A DNA stretch of 64,000 bases from Dolomitihabitans soli (GTDB lineage: Bacteria > Actinomycetota > Actinomycetes > Streptosporangiales > Streptosporangiaceae). Shown one piece after another: positions 40,965 to 49,117 of this stretch. The stretch's first letter is position 1; every line of letters starts with the position of its first letter. Location: NCBI RefSeq assembly GCF_022213955.1, contig NZ_JAKNTW010000010.1, forward strand, positions 343,335 through 407,334, read 5' to 3'. The position numbers were made by a program, and so were the translations under genes. The notes under the pieces were generated by a model. That model made no database searches. It saw nothing but the letters and a program-made list of their open reading frames with translations, and was not told the DNA's origin.

Positions 40965-43900
40965 GATGTCTCCACGAGTACGGCCGGCCGCGCCCCGGCA
41001 GCCGCGCCGGGATCGCCGGGCGGCGCGTCCGGCCGGACCGGCGTGCCGATCGCGGCGAACAACAGGCCGAGTACGGCGAGGCTCGCCAGTTGCGCGACCT
41101 GCTCCGCGCCCGCGGCGAGCGCCACGCCCGCCACGCCCAGCCCGGCGATGACCGGCCACGGCGAGGTGAAGAGCCGGGCGGCCAGGAACCACCGGCCCGT
41201 TCCGTGCTCGGCCAGCGCGACGTGCCGCCACCAGATGGCCAGCGCGCCGACGACGCCGACGACGACCGCCGCGGCGAGGCCGTCCACCCAGAAGCCGAGC
41301 AGCGGCGCGAACGGCCACCACCGGGCCGCCCGGATCCGTGCGGGACCGGCCGCCGGCAGGTCGGGCCGGGGCCGCCGGCGGATCACGGCCGCCACGAGCA
41401 CCAGCGCGACCAGGACCCAGCCGACGGCGAGCGAGACCTGGTAGAGGCGGTCGGGGCCGTAGACGATCGTGACCGCCCCGTCCGTGGGGGGCAGCCGCCA
41501 CGCCTGCCGCCAGCCGTCCAGGCGTACGGGTTCCAGCGTGCGGCCACCCGCCTTCGCCTCCCAGCCGACGTTGAAGTTCTCGTTGACCACCAGGTAGGAG
41601 GGCTCGGTGGTGCTGACCGCGATCCGGCGTTCGCCGGGGCCCCAGGTCTCCACCCGGGCGGGCGTCATGGTCGTCGCCGGGGCCGTGGCCGCGTCCGCCG
41701 CCCGGACGACGAGCGAGTCGACCCGGAACCCCTGGACCGACGGCGCGCGCACCCGGGCCTGGCCCTCGCCGATCGCCACCGGTTCACAGGTCCGATAGGT
41801 CAGCGGCGTCCCGTGCAGCACGTCGCGCATGGTCCCGGCGACGATCTCGGTGAGCACCCGCTTGCCGTCCACGAAGAGCTGCGGGCCCAGGCCGCAGGGC
41901 ACCGTGACCGGGACGGCGTCGTAGGACGGCAGCGGATCCACGCCGGGGACGGCGACGCCGAGGATCTCGACGGGCCGCCGGCCCGCGGCGCTGAAGGTGA
42001 GCTTCACGCTGCTCGCCCGCAGCGGCGCGAACCGGATCCAGCCGTCGGCCGAGGCCCACGCGTGCCGGGTCCCGCCGTCGGTCTCGATCGTGACCCGCAC
42101 GGGCGGCGCGCCGAGGCGGAGGTCGGGGAAGTCGACCCGGATCCGGGAGAGCCTGACGGTCCTGCCCAGCTCGGCGGTGAGCGAGGGGCTGATGTCCTGG
42201 TCGGCGGCGTACCAGATGGTCCGGCGGTCGTCGTCGAACGCCGCCCACGGGCCGGTGGCGGGCACGTCGCTCTTCGTGGAGGACGCCGTGACCTTGGGAT
42301 ACACGCCGGGGAAGGTGAGCATGCGGGTCGCCAGCCGCTGGTCGGTGAGCGTCGTCCTGCCGGTGAGCACCCGGTCGCCGCCGGTCCTGACGGGGAACGA
42401 CCGGTCGAAGCCGTACCCGTCGTCGCCGAGCACGCCCAGCTCCGGCGCGCAGGTCCACGCGTACGACCCGCGCATGCACGACGGGACGGCGTCGGTACGG
42501 CCGGTCACGATCGTGCGGTCACCCGCGCCGGGCAGGTCGGGCACCACCAGGGTGCGTTCCGCCCGCACGCCGGGGATCGACACCTCCAGGATGCCGGCCC
42601 GGCCGTCCGGCCCGGCCGTCCGGCTGATCTCGATCCGCACCCGGGAGGTCGTGCCGCGCCGCACGTTGAGGGTCTGCCAGCCGCCCGCCGGGGTCAGCCG
42701 CGTCCGGGCGGTGCCCGCGTCCGTCTCGACCGTGACCTCGGTGACGTCGGCGGTGTCGTCGGAGTCCTCGAACACGGCTTTCAGCGGGCTGACCTCGATC
42801 GGGCCGGTGAACTCGATCTCCAGCCACTCCTCGGTCGGCGGTTCCCACCCGGTGGACCGCCAGCCGGTGCGCACGTCGCCGTCCACCGCCGCGTACGGCT
42901 GCCGCCCGGGATCTCGGAGGTTCGGCAGCGCGTCCAGCCCCGACTCCGAGGAGGACGCCCGCACTCCCGCGACCTCGCTCAGCCACGCGACGGTCTTCGG
43001 CTCCGCCCAGGCGGGATCGGTCAGATCCTCGACCGGGCCCACGCTCTGGAACGCGTCGTCTCGTGCGAGCGTGGCCGTCGCCGCCCTGCGCAGGTCGCTG
43101 ACCGACAGGTCACGGCGGCGCATGGTGTCGGTGAGCACCACCTCGTCCGCGTCGCCCGGGTCCGCGCCGAGGAACACCGGCCGGTCGTCGGTGAGCACGC
43201 CCTCCTCCGCCATCGTGAGCAGCGCCTCGGGCCCGCCGGACACCCGCAGCGGCTCCCCCGTGACGGTCCCCGCGATCGGCCTGGCCCCGCTCACCTCGTA
43301 GATCTCCAGAGCGGAGTACGGCTGGTCGAACCAGCCCGCCGCGGTGGTGGTCTCCTCGAAGCCGACCCGCGGGCCGAAGCCGCGGACCCGGGTCAGGCCG
43401 GGCGAACGGTCGAGCGTCTCGTGGACCCTGGCCGGCCACGCGCCGGCCAGGGCGACCCGGTCCAGGTCGTTGCGTACCACCAGGTAGCGCACGCCGATCC
43501 GGCGCAGCGTGGCGGTGAGCCCGGCGGAGCCGTACCCGCCGGCGAAACGGTCGTCGATCGCGTCGATGAGCCGCGACCCGCCCGCCGACCCCCAGGGCAC
43601 GTTGGTGTTGCTCACCCAGCGCGCCTTCTTCAGCAGGGGCTGCAGCGGTTCGTCCAGCGGACGTCCCCACACGTACTCCCCCCGGCGCGCGCCGGGCACG
43701 GCCAGCACCGCGCCGAGCTCCGCCCGGTCGTCCAGCCAGGCGGCGGCGTCGCGCCAGTAGCCGGGCAACTCGCTGAACGAGCCGCTGGGGGCGATGCCCG
43801 CACTCGCCACCGGAACGAGGCTGAGCCCGACCAGGCAGGCCCCCCCGAACGCCGCCGGCAGCCGTACGGCGGGGCGTTTGAGACCGACGAACGAGACGAA

Positions 43901-45070
43901 CGCGGCCAGCCCCAGCACGAGCGGCAGCCGGACCACCGCGTTGAACTTGTGCAGGTTGCGGAACGGGGACAGCACGCCGTCCAGCAGGTCCCTGATCGGC
44001 TCGGCGAGCGGCCCCGCGTGCCCGGCCACCAGGATCGTCACCCCCACCAGCAGCGTGCCGACCAGGAAGGCCCGCTCGGGGGTGCGCCTGAGCGTGAGCC
44101 CGGCCAGCCCCAGCCCCGCCAGCAGCGCGGTCCCCACCACCAGCCACGCCGCCGAGGTGTGCTCGTACCCCGCCGGCAGGTACGGCCGGCCGTCCACGGG
44201 CAGGAAGGCGACCCAGTCGTTGACGCCGCGCAGCACGTTGGTCAGCGAGCTCACCAGGGTCGTGGTGCGGGCGTTCTCGGTGTAGGGCATGAAGGAGAAG
44301 ACGTACCTGCCGAGCAGGACGAGCGGCACCAGCCACCACAGCGACACGGCCGCGATCGCGGGCAGCCACCAGCCGACCAGCCGGCGCTGCCGGGGGCCCC
44401 ACCGCCGGGTGAGGAGATAGACGCCGGGCACGACGAGGACGGCCAGTTCGGCGGAGGCGTTGATCCCGCCCGCCCCCACGAAGGCGAGCGCGGACAGGCA
44501 GGCGGCGCGGCGCGGGCTCAGCGTCCCGTCGCTGCCCCGCACCAGCGGAAGCATGATCCACGGCAGCACGGCGCTGGGCGAGAACTCCGCCGAGTTGAAG
44601 CCCATGAGCGCCTGGGCGTGCGGGGCCAGCGCGTAGGCGAGGCCGGCGACGACCCCGGCCAGCGAACCGCCGAGCCGCATCGCCCGGACGAGCTGGACGA
44701 CGCCGGTGAAGGCGACGCACAACACCAGCGCGACCCACAGCCGCTGGATCGCCCACGGCGGCATGCCGAGCTGCGCCCCGGCCGCGTAGAAGGGACCCAT
44801 CGGGAAGAGATAGCCGTACGCCTGGTTCTGGAGCTGCCCGAAGAAGGTCGGCTCCCACATGTGCAGCGCCCGGCCGAGGAATCCCAGCGGGTTGACCGTC
44901 ATGTCGAGCTTGGTCTCGGCGATGATCCGGCCGGGGGCCATGGAGAAGGCGACGGCCGCCAGGAAGGCGCAGCCCGCGAGGAGGCGGAGGCGGTGCCGCA
45001 GCCGCGTGTCGGAAGCCCCGAACTCGGCGGGCGACGACGCCAGCCGGCCAATCCACGAGTCAGAGGTCAA
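40961..45070 (-). CDS. aftD: alpha-(1->3)-arabinofuranosyltransferase AftD
   Basis: Giant GT-C membrane enzyme of 1369 residues; M. tuberculosis AftD has about 1400. The N-terminal helices hold the acceptor/donor loop with ETKLDMTVNPLGFL and GQLQNQAYGYLFPMGPFY, the family signature. The middle is extracellular and carries at least two discoidin-like carbohydrate-binding modules (AAVDGDVRTGWRSTGW near residue 725; AAFDDDRRTIWYAAD near 945). Several helices return at the C-terminus. It would add alpha-1,3 arabinofuranose branches from polyprenyl-phospho-arabinose. The TTG start is 8 bp after the GT4 stop. Polymer identity in this organism is unknown. Confidence 0.92.
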   Translation of the reverse strand: MTSDSWIGRLASSPAEFGASDTRLRHRLRLLAGCAFLAAVAFSMAPGRIIAETKLDMTVNPLGFLGRALHMWEPTFFGQLQNQAYGYLFPMGPFYAAGAQLGMPPWAIQRLWVALVLCVAFTGVVQLVRAMRLGGSLAGVVAGLAYALAPHAQALMGFNSAEFSPSAVLPWIMLPLVRGSDGTLSPRRAACLSALAFVGAGGINASAELAVLVVPGVYLLTRRWGPRQRRLVGWWLPAIAAVSLWWLVPLVLLGRYVFSFMPYTENARTTTLVSSLTNVLRGVNDWVAFLPVDGRPYLPAGYEHTSAAWLVVGTALLAGLGLAGLTLRRTPERAFLVGTLLVGVTILVAGHAGPLAEPIRDLLDGVLSPFRNLHKFNAVVRLPLVLGLAAFVSFVGLKRPAVRLPAAFGGACLVGLSLVPVASAGIAPSGSFSELPGYWRDAAAWLDDRAELGAVLAVPGARRGEYVWGRPLDEPLQPLLKKARWVSNTNVPWGSAGGSRLIDAIDDRFAGGYGSAGLTATLRRIGVRYLVVRNDLDRVALAGAWPARVHETLDRSPGLTRVRGFGPRVGFEETTTAAGWFDQPYSALEIYEVSGARPIAGTVTGEPLRVSGGPEALLTMAEEGVLTDDRPVFLGADPGDADEVVLTDTMRRRDLSVSDLRRAATATLARDDAFQSVGPVEDLTDPAWAEPKTVAWLSEVAGVRASSSESGLDALPNLRDPGRQPYAAVDGDVRTGWRSTGWEPPTEEWLEIEFTGPIEVSPLKAVFEDSDDTADVTEVTVETDAGTARTRLTPAGGWQTLNVRRGTTSRVRIEISRTAGPDGRAGILEVSIPGVRAERTLVVPDLPGAGDRTIVTGRTDAVPSCMRGSYAWTCAPELGVLGDDGYGFDRSFPVRTGGDRVLTGRTTLTDQRLATRMLTFPGVYPKVTASSTKSDVPATGPWAAFDDDRRTIWYAADQDISPSLTAELGRTVRLSRIRVDFPDLRLGAPPVRVTIETDGGTRHAWASADGWIRFAPLRASSVKLTFSAAGRRPVEILGVAVPGVDPLPSYDAVPVTVPCGLGPQLFVDGKRVLTEIVAGTMRDVLHGTPLTYRTCEPVAIGEGQARVRAPSVQGFRVDSLVVRAADAATAPATTMTPARVETWGPGERRIAVSTTEPSYLVVNENFNVGWEAKAGGRTLEPVRLDGWRQAWRLPPTDGAVTIVYGPDRLYQVSLAVGWVLVALVLVAAVIRRRPRPDLPAAGPARIRAARWWPFAPLLGFWVDGLAAAVVVGVVGALAIWWRHVALAEHGTGRWFLAARLFTSPWPVIAGLGVAGVALAAGAEQVAQLASLAVLGLLFAAIGTPVRPDAPPGDPGAAAGARPAVLVETS

Positions 45071-45078
45071 TTCGCTGC

Positions 45079-46365
45079 TCAGGTCGGGTCGGTCTCACCA
45101 TTGGCGAGACACAGCGGTCGGACGGGAGCCGCATATCCCAATCTGTCCAGTTCCGCGGCTATCAGCCCGGTCATGCTAGCGCCGGTCCTCCCCCAGGTGA
45201 ACTCTGCGGCCCACGTCTGGCAGGCCTGCTGGACCTCGGCGCGGCGTACCGGGTCCGCCAGTTCCCGCAGCGCGTGCCCGACCACGTCCACCAGGTGCTC
45301 GCCGTCCCGTACCAGCCAGCCGGTCACGCCGTGCCGTACCGAGTCGCGGAGCCCGCCCACGTCGTAGGCGACCGTGGGGATGCCGAGCGCGGCGGCCTCG
45401 ATCACCGTCAGCCCCCAGCCCTCGAACTCGGAGGCGGTCACGTTGAGCCGGGCCGCGCCGAGCACCGCGTTCTTGCCGGCGTCGCTGAGGTAGCCGTGCA
45501 GGTGGACCCGGCCGGCCGCGCCGAGTTCGCGGGCCCGGGCGGCGAGCCTGTCCTGCTCCTGGCCGCGTCCGACCACGTGCACGTGCAGGCCGGGCCAGGA
45601 GCCGTCGAGCTGGGCGACGAGGTCGATCACCCGCTCGACCCGCTTGTGCCCTACCAGCCTGCCGAGATAGACGACGGCGGGATCGCCCGCCACGTCCGAC
45701 CCGTCCGGGACGGGGCGCACGGCGGGGTTGCCGTTCGGGATCACCTGGATGGGGGCGAGCCAGCGCAGCCGTCCGCGCAGCTCGGACCGCGACGACTCCG
45801 AGACGGTGACGGTGACGCAGCGGCGGTAGAGCAGCCTGGCCACCGGGCCCTCGATGAAGCAGCCGATCCTGGCCAGCCAGCGCGGGAAGAACGCGTAGAA
45901 CTGGCGGTCGTGCACATGGTGGACGAGGGAGATCACCGAGGTTCTGCGGCCGGTGACGAGCGGGGCGAAGAAGGGGATGCCGTTCATGCAGTCGATGACC
46001 ACGTCGAAGCGCCGCCGCCGGAGCAGCAGCCAGAGCGGGATCAGCAGGTAGATCGTGAACCGGTTGCCCATCCGCCTGAGCTCGATCCCGTCCCGCCGCT
46101 CGGCCCTGTGCTGCCCGTGCTCCCTGCCGGTGGCGAACCAGACGGACGCGCCCTGGCCGATCAGATGCCGGCTGACCTGCCAGGCGTACTCCTCCGCGCC
46201 GCCGGCCGCCGTCTGCCCCGGTTCCCTGAAGTTCAGCACCGCCACCCGGACGCCGGGCAGCCTCTGGGCGTCCACGACCGCCGTCTCCGCCGCCAGCCGC
46301 GGCCTGCTTGACGCGATCTTCCCTGGCACCGCGTCCGTTCCTTGGACTCGCACCGATTCAGGCAT
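45079..46365 (-). CDS. GT4-family glycosyltransferase
   Basis: GT-B glycosyltransferase of about 428 residues (ATG 46365, MPESVRVQGTDAV). The donor-binding half has VIPNGNPAVRPVPDG, VVYLGRLVGHKRVERVI and the E-x7-E motif in SEFEGWGLTVIEAAALG, all typical of GT4. The acceptor half starts at VRVAVLNFREPG with a Gly-rich GGAEEYAW loop. There are no membrane spans, so it acts at the inner membrane face on a nucleotide-sugar donor. Upstream of aftD in the same unit, it could make a lipid-linked acceptor. Its start is uncertain: no ribosome site is seen. Confidence 0.88.
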   Translation of the reverse strand: MPESVRVQGTDAVPGKIASSRPRLAAETAVVDAQRLPGVRVAVLNFREPGQTAAGGAEEYAWQVSRHLIGQGASVWFATGREHGQHRAERRDGIELRRMGNRFTIYLLIPLWLLLRRRRFDVVIDCMNGIPFFAPLVTGRRTSVISLVHHVHDRQFYAFFPRWLARIGCFIEGPVARLLYRRCVTVTVSESSRSELRGRLRWLAPIQVIPNGNPAVRPVPDGSDVAGDPAVVYLGRLVGHKRVERVIDLVAQLDGSWPGLHVHVVGRGQEQDRLAARARELGAAGRVHLHGYLSDAGKNAVLGAARLNVTASEFEGWGLTVIEAAALGIPTVAYDVGGLRDSVRHGVTGWLVRDGEHLVDVVGHALRELADPVRRAEVQQACQTWAAEFTWGRTGASMTGLIAAELDRLGYAAPVRPLCLANGETDPT

Positions 46366-46468
46366 GACGGAACCAGGCACCCCTCTCTTCGGGCTGTCCC
46401 GACACGGATCTCCGGCGCAGGACGCCGGTGGCGGATCTCTGTGGGGCCGGCGAACCGACCCCACAGGA

Positions 46469-46600
46469 TCACTTGACGCCGTAGTTGTAGAGCGGCTTGT
46501 TGGGCGGCTCCGGAGTGGGAGAGGCCACGTTGACGACGGCCATGGAAGCGCCGAACGCCAAGATTGCCCCAACCGCCAGAGCGGCGATCACTCGCACCAC
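46469..46600 (-). CDS. small secreted/membrane peptide, DUF2613-like
   Basis: A 43-residue peptide: GTG start, then VRVIAALAVGAILAFGA (one hydrophobic segment) and a short exported tail ending in the NYGVK motif. The plan (basic start, one helix, Pro-rich tail, Tyr-Gly near the end) matches the DUF2613 family of small actinobacterial proteins. GGAGGGAG lies about 7-10 bases before the GTG, one of the better ribosome sites in the window. It is the first gene of the unit leading into GT4, aftD and DUF3068 copy 2. Function unknown. Confidence 0.65.
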   Translation of the reverse strand: MVRVIAALAVGAILAFGASMAVVNVASPTPEPPNKPLYNYGVK

Positions 46601-46674
46601 CGAGCTTCTCCCTCCAATGCGCGGGGAACGCACAGTGTGCCGAGACTAGAACGCGTCACAGCCGCTGTGCCAGG

Positions 46675-46697
46675 GGTTTGGTCAAACCGTGATAATA
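46675..46697 (-). promoter_or_regulatory. promoter with palindromic operator ahead of the DUF2613-GT4-aftD unit
   Basis: On the minus strand TATTAT (46697-46692) is a five-of-six -10 box, and immediately downstream, over the expected transcription start, lies GGTTTG-AC-CAAACC (46688-46675), a perfect 14-bp inverted repeat. A repressor bound there would block initiation. A weaker repeat, GCACA-G-TGTGC, is at 46630-46640. No clear -35 is seen. Confidence 0.5.
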
Positions 46698-46740
46698 CAA
46701 GCTACTGTCGGGTAACCATGATTTAGCACATCAGGGTAGG

Positions 46741-48759
46741 TCACAGACGGAGCAGAAGGACATGCCGGCCGTCGATGACCCGGTGGGCTCCGGGCAAGTG
46801 GGATAGGAACGTGTTCTCATGAGGCCGCTGGATGAGCACATAGCGGACGCCCTCGGCGATCAGGCGAGCCGTCCACGGCCCATCTGCTCCCACGCCCGGC
46901 TCCGTGCCTGTTTCGGTGCCCGGTTCGGCACCTGTTTCGGCACCCGGCTCCGTGCCTGTTTCGGCACCCGGTTCCGCGCCCGGCTCCGTGCCCGTTCCGG
47001 TGCCCGGTTTCGTGCCTGTTCCGGTGCCTGTATCCGTGCCTGCGACGATCGAGCCGACCCGGCGGGCGACGGGGTCCTCGGCCGCCAGCCGTACCACGCC
47101 CCGGCCCCGCACCTCGACGAGGAGCCGATCGTCCCAGATCACCCGGCGCGAGAACAGCTTGGTCGCCGGGTCGAGCATGATCCGCCCGCCGTTCCAGCCG
47201 AACGCCCGGTAGGCGCTCCAGGGCAGCGAGAGCAGCGCGCCCGGCGCCGGATCGGCGTTGACCACGGCCTGCACCCGCCGCAACTCCTCCGGATACTCGA
47301 CCGCGACCAGCCTGCCGAACCCGCCGAGCGCGAAGGTCGGCAACACCAGCAGAGGCACCAGCACCGCCGCCGCCCCCACGACCCTCCCCCGGCGACCCGG
47401 CGCCACGGCACGCCGCACCCACCCCACGGCGGCGGCGAACCCGACGGCCTGCACCAGCACCAGCGGCGCCACGTACACCTGCCCGTCACGCAGCGGCCCG
47501 AAGCCCGCCCACCACCCGAGCATCGCCCGGAGCAGTCCGGGCGCGTACGCCCCCGCGCAGGCGACGGCCAGACCGGCACAGGCCGCCACCAGCAACCCAC
47601 GCCAGTACGGCGGCCGCCCCGCCCCGCGCAACGCCAGATACCCGGCCAGCGCCGTCAGCGAGAGCGCCAGCCGTACCGAGGCGAGCCACCAGCCGTCCTG
47701 ACCCGGCACCCCCGCCTCCGCGTTCCACACACCCCCCAGCGAGAACAGGCTGCCCAGCGTCCCGAACGGCCCATCGGCCCGCGCCGCGAACGCGTCCACC
47801 CCCGCCGGATCGGTGACCACCCCGCCCCGGGCCGACGCGAGCACCCCCGGCACCGCCCAGGGCAGACTCAGTACGGCGAGCAGCCCGAGAGCCGACGGCC
47901 AGCGGCGACCCGAGACCGGCAGCACGACCAGCGCGGTCACCAGCATCGCCTGGAACCCGCCGATCGCGGCCGGTACCAACGCGAGCGCCAACCGCCAGAC
48001 ACCCGCCCCGCCCCGCGACCTGCTCCACAACCTGGCCCGCACCCCGACCCGCACCCCGACCCGCGACGTACTGAGCGATCCAGCGCCCAGCTCCACAGGC
48101 GATCCAGAGGCCGGCTCACCGCGCGTCCCAGCGCCTGACTCTGCGCGCGATTCAGCGCGCGACCCGGCGCGCGACCCCGCGCCCGACCCCGCGCCCGACC
48201 CCGCGCCCGACCCCGCGCCCGACCCCGCGCCCGACCCCGCGCCCGACCCCGCGCCCGACCCCGCGCCCGACGCTACGCGCGATCCCGCGTGCGACCCGAC
48301 GCGCATAACCGTGGCGGCCCGCACGGCCCACGGCAGGCCCGCGACGCCGAGCAGCAGCGCCCACTGGCCGAGAAGCAACCGCTGGGCGAGATAGGCGTTC
48401 CACACGAAGAAGACGGCGGCGGCGAGCCGTTCGACCTTCCGCTCGGCGGGCAGCAGCGACGCCGCCCCCGCCGCGCCCAGCACGAAGATCCCGAGCAGCA
48501 CGATCTTCTGCACGACCTGCGACGGCAGGACCACGGCCAGCGCCGCCACGACGAGATCGCTCGGCACCGCCCTGGGAAACCCCGACTCGGGCCAGACGAA
48601 CGGCGGATCGGGCACGAAGACCATGTCGTACCGGAGCGCGAACCCGGGCCCGAGAGCCGGCCACAACGCCAGCAGTCCCAGCGCCAGCCCGAGCAACGGA
48701 ACCAGCCAGCGCGCCAGGAACTCCCGAACGCGCCGAGCCGAAGTCCCTCCCAGGGACAT
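46741..48759 (-). CDS. large multi-membrane protein with expanded repeat loops (GT-C-like)
   Basis: Membrane protein of about 672 residues with 10 or more helices, not assignable to a named family by eye. After the first helix comes ALRYDMVFVPDPPFVWPE, an acidic loop like those of GT-C enzymes. Two low-complexity insertions stand out: a (GSGA)n run in an early loop (DNA 48135-48300) and a Thr/Gly/Pro/Glu run near the C-terminus (DNA 46890-47040). Same strand as the aftD unit, 140 bp before it. It may be a further glycosyltransferase or a flippase. GTG 48780 is an alternative start. Confidence 0.7.
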   Translation of the reverse strand: MSLGGTSARRVREFLARWLVPLLGLALGLLALWPALGPGFALRYDMVFVPDPPFVWPESGFPRAVPSDLVVAALAVVLPSQVVQKIVLLGIFVLGAAGAASLLPAERKVERLAAAVFFVWNAYLAQRLLLGQWALLLGVAGLPWAVRAATVMRVGSHAGSRVASGAGSGAGSGAGSGAGSGAGSGAGSGAGSGAGSRAGSRAESRAESGAGTRGEPASGSPVELGAGSLSTSRVGVRVGVRARLWSRSRGGAGVWRLALALVPAAIGGFQAMLVTALVVLPVSGRRWPSALGLLAVLSLPWAVPGVLASARGGVVTDPAGVDAFAARADGPFGTLGSLFSLGGVWNAEAGVPGQDGWWLASVRLALSLTALAGYLALRGAGRPPYWRGLLVAACAGLAVACAGAYAPGLLRAMLGWWAGFGPLRDGQVYVAPLVLVQAVGFAAAVGWVRRAVAPGRRGRVVGAAAVLVPLLVLPTFALGGFGRLVAVEYPEELRRVQAVVNADPAPGALLSLPWSAYRAFGWNGGRIMLDPATKLFSRRVIWDDRLLVEVRGRGVVRLAAEDPVARRVGSIVAGTDTGTGTGTKPGTGTGTEPGAEPGAETGTEPGAETGAEPGTETGTEPGVGADGPWTARLIAEGVRYVLIQRPHENTFLSHLPGAHRVIDGRHVLLLRL
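48179..48271. repeat. 12-bp tandem repeat inside the membrane-protein gene
   Basis: GCGCCCGACCCC is repeated nearly eight times without change, with decayed copies on both sides (48135-48300). It encodes Gly-Ser-Gly-Ala repeats and keeps the frame, so length changes would leave the protein readable. Confidence 0.9.
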
Positions 48760-49117
48760 CACTCCGCGCCCGGCTCGCACCGCCTCAGCGACCCGGCGCG
48801 AACGTGGCGACCAGGCAGGTCGGAGTCACCGGCCGAATCCCCGACCGGACCGCAGCGTGAACGGCCACTTCCCGCCGTATCCCCTCGGACATGGGCGAAA
48901 GCCTAACCCGGGACCAACTCCCGCGAACCAGCCAGACGGTCACCTCCTGGAACCCGCCCCCGCCAAACTCGGACAACGGCCGCCACTTGCCCCGAACCCG
49001 TTCGCGCGAATCCCGGGCAGACGGCCGCCACTTGCCCGGAACCCGTTCGCGCGGGTCCCGGGCAGGCAGTCGCCACTTGCCCGGAACCCGTTCGCGCGGA
49101 TCCCGGGCAGACGGTCG
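48760..49117. other. gene-poor stretch upstream of the membrane-protein gene
   Basis: About 360 bp. The right part is the 45-bp tandem repeat (48981-49115). The left part (48785-48976) can be read on the minus strand as a 63-residue peptide from a TTG, ending 4 bp before a possible GTG start of the next gene; without a ribosome site or a recognisable motif I do not call it a gene. Confidence 0.4.
48981..49115. repeat. 45-bp tandem repeat, three copies, grown from the acyl-CoA dehydrogenase 3' end
   Basis: Three units of 45 bp (48981-49025, 49026-49070, 49071-49115) differ at a few bases each. Each begins CGCCACTTGCCC; the sequence across the acyl-CoA dehydrogenase stop (CGTTACTTGCCCGGATC) is a diverged partial fourth unit. 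Forty-five is a multiple of three, so on the minus strand a 15-residue periodic reading exists beyond the stop. Confidence 0.85.

Noticed and set aside
41090..45367. A very long open frame (over 1400 codons) on the plus strand opposite aftD
   Set aside because: It is the antisense shadow of a GC-rich gene: its composition is Arg/Gly/Pro-rich with no domain, and the minus strand encodes a clear AftD. Similar long shadows lie opposite ald, the dipeptidase and the fadD/ltp genes.
48785..48976. 63-residue minus-strand peptide just before the GT-C-like gene
   Set aside because: TTG start, no ribosome site, no known motif. Its position 4 bp before a possible GTG is suggestive only.
48179..49115. 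CRISPR array
   Set aside because: The 12-bp and 45-bp repeats are direct tandem repeats without unique spacers, lie in or at the ends of genes, and no cas genes are present.
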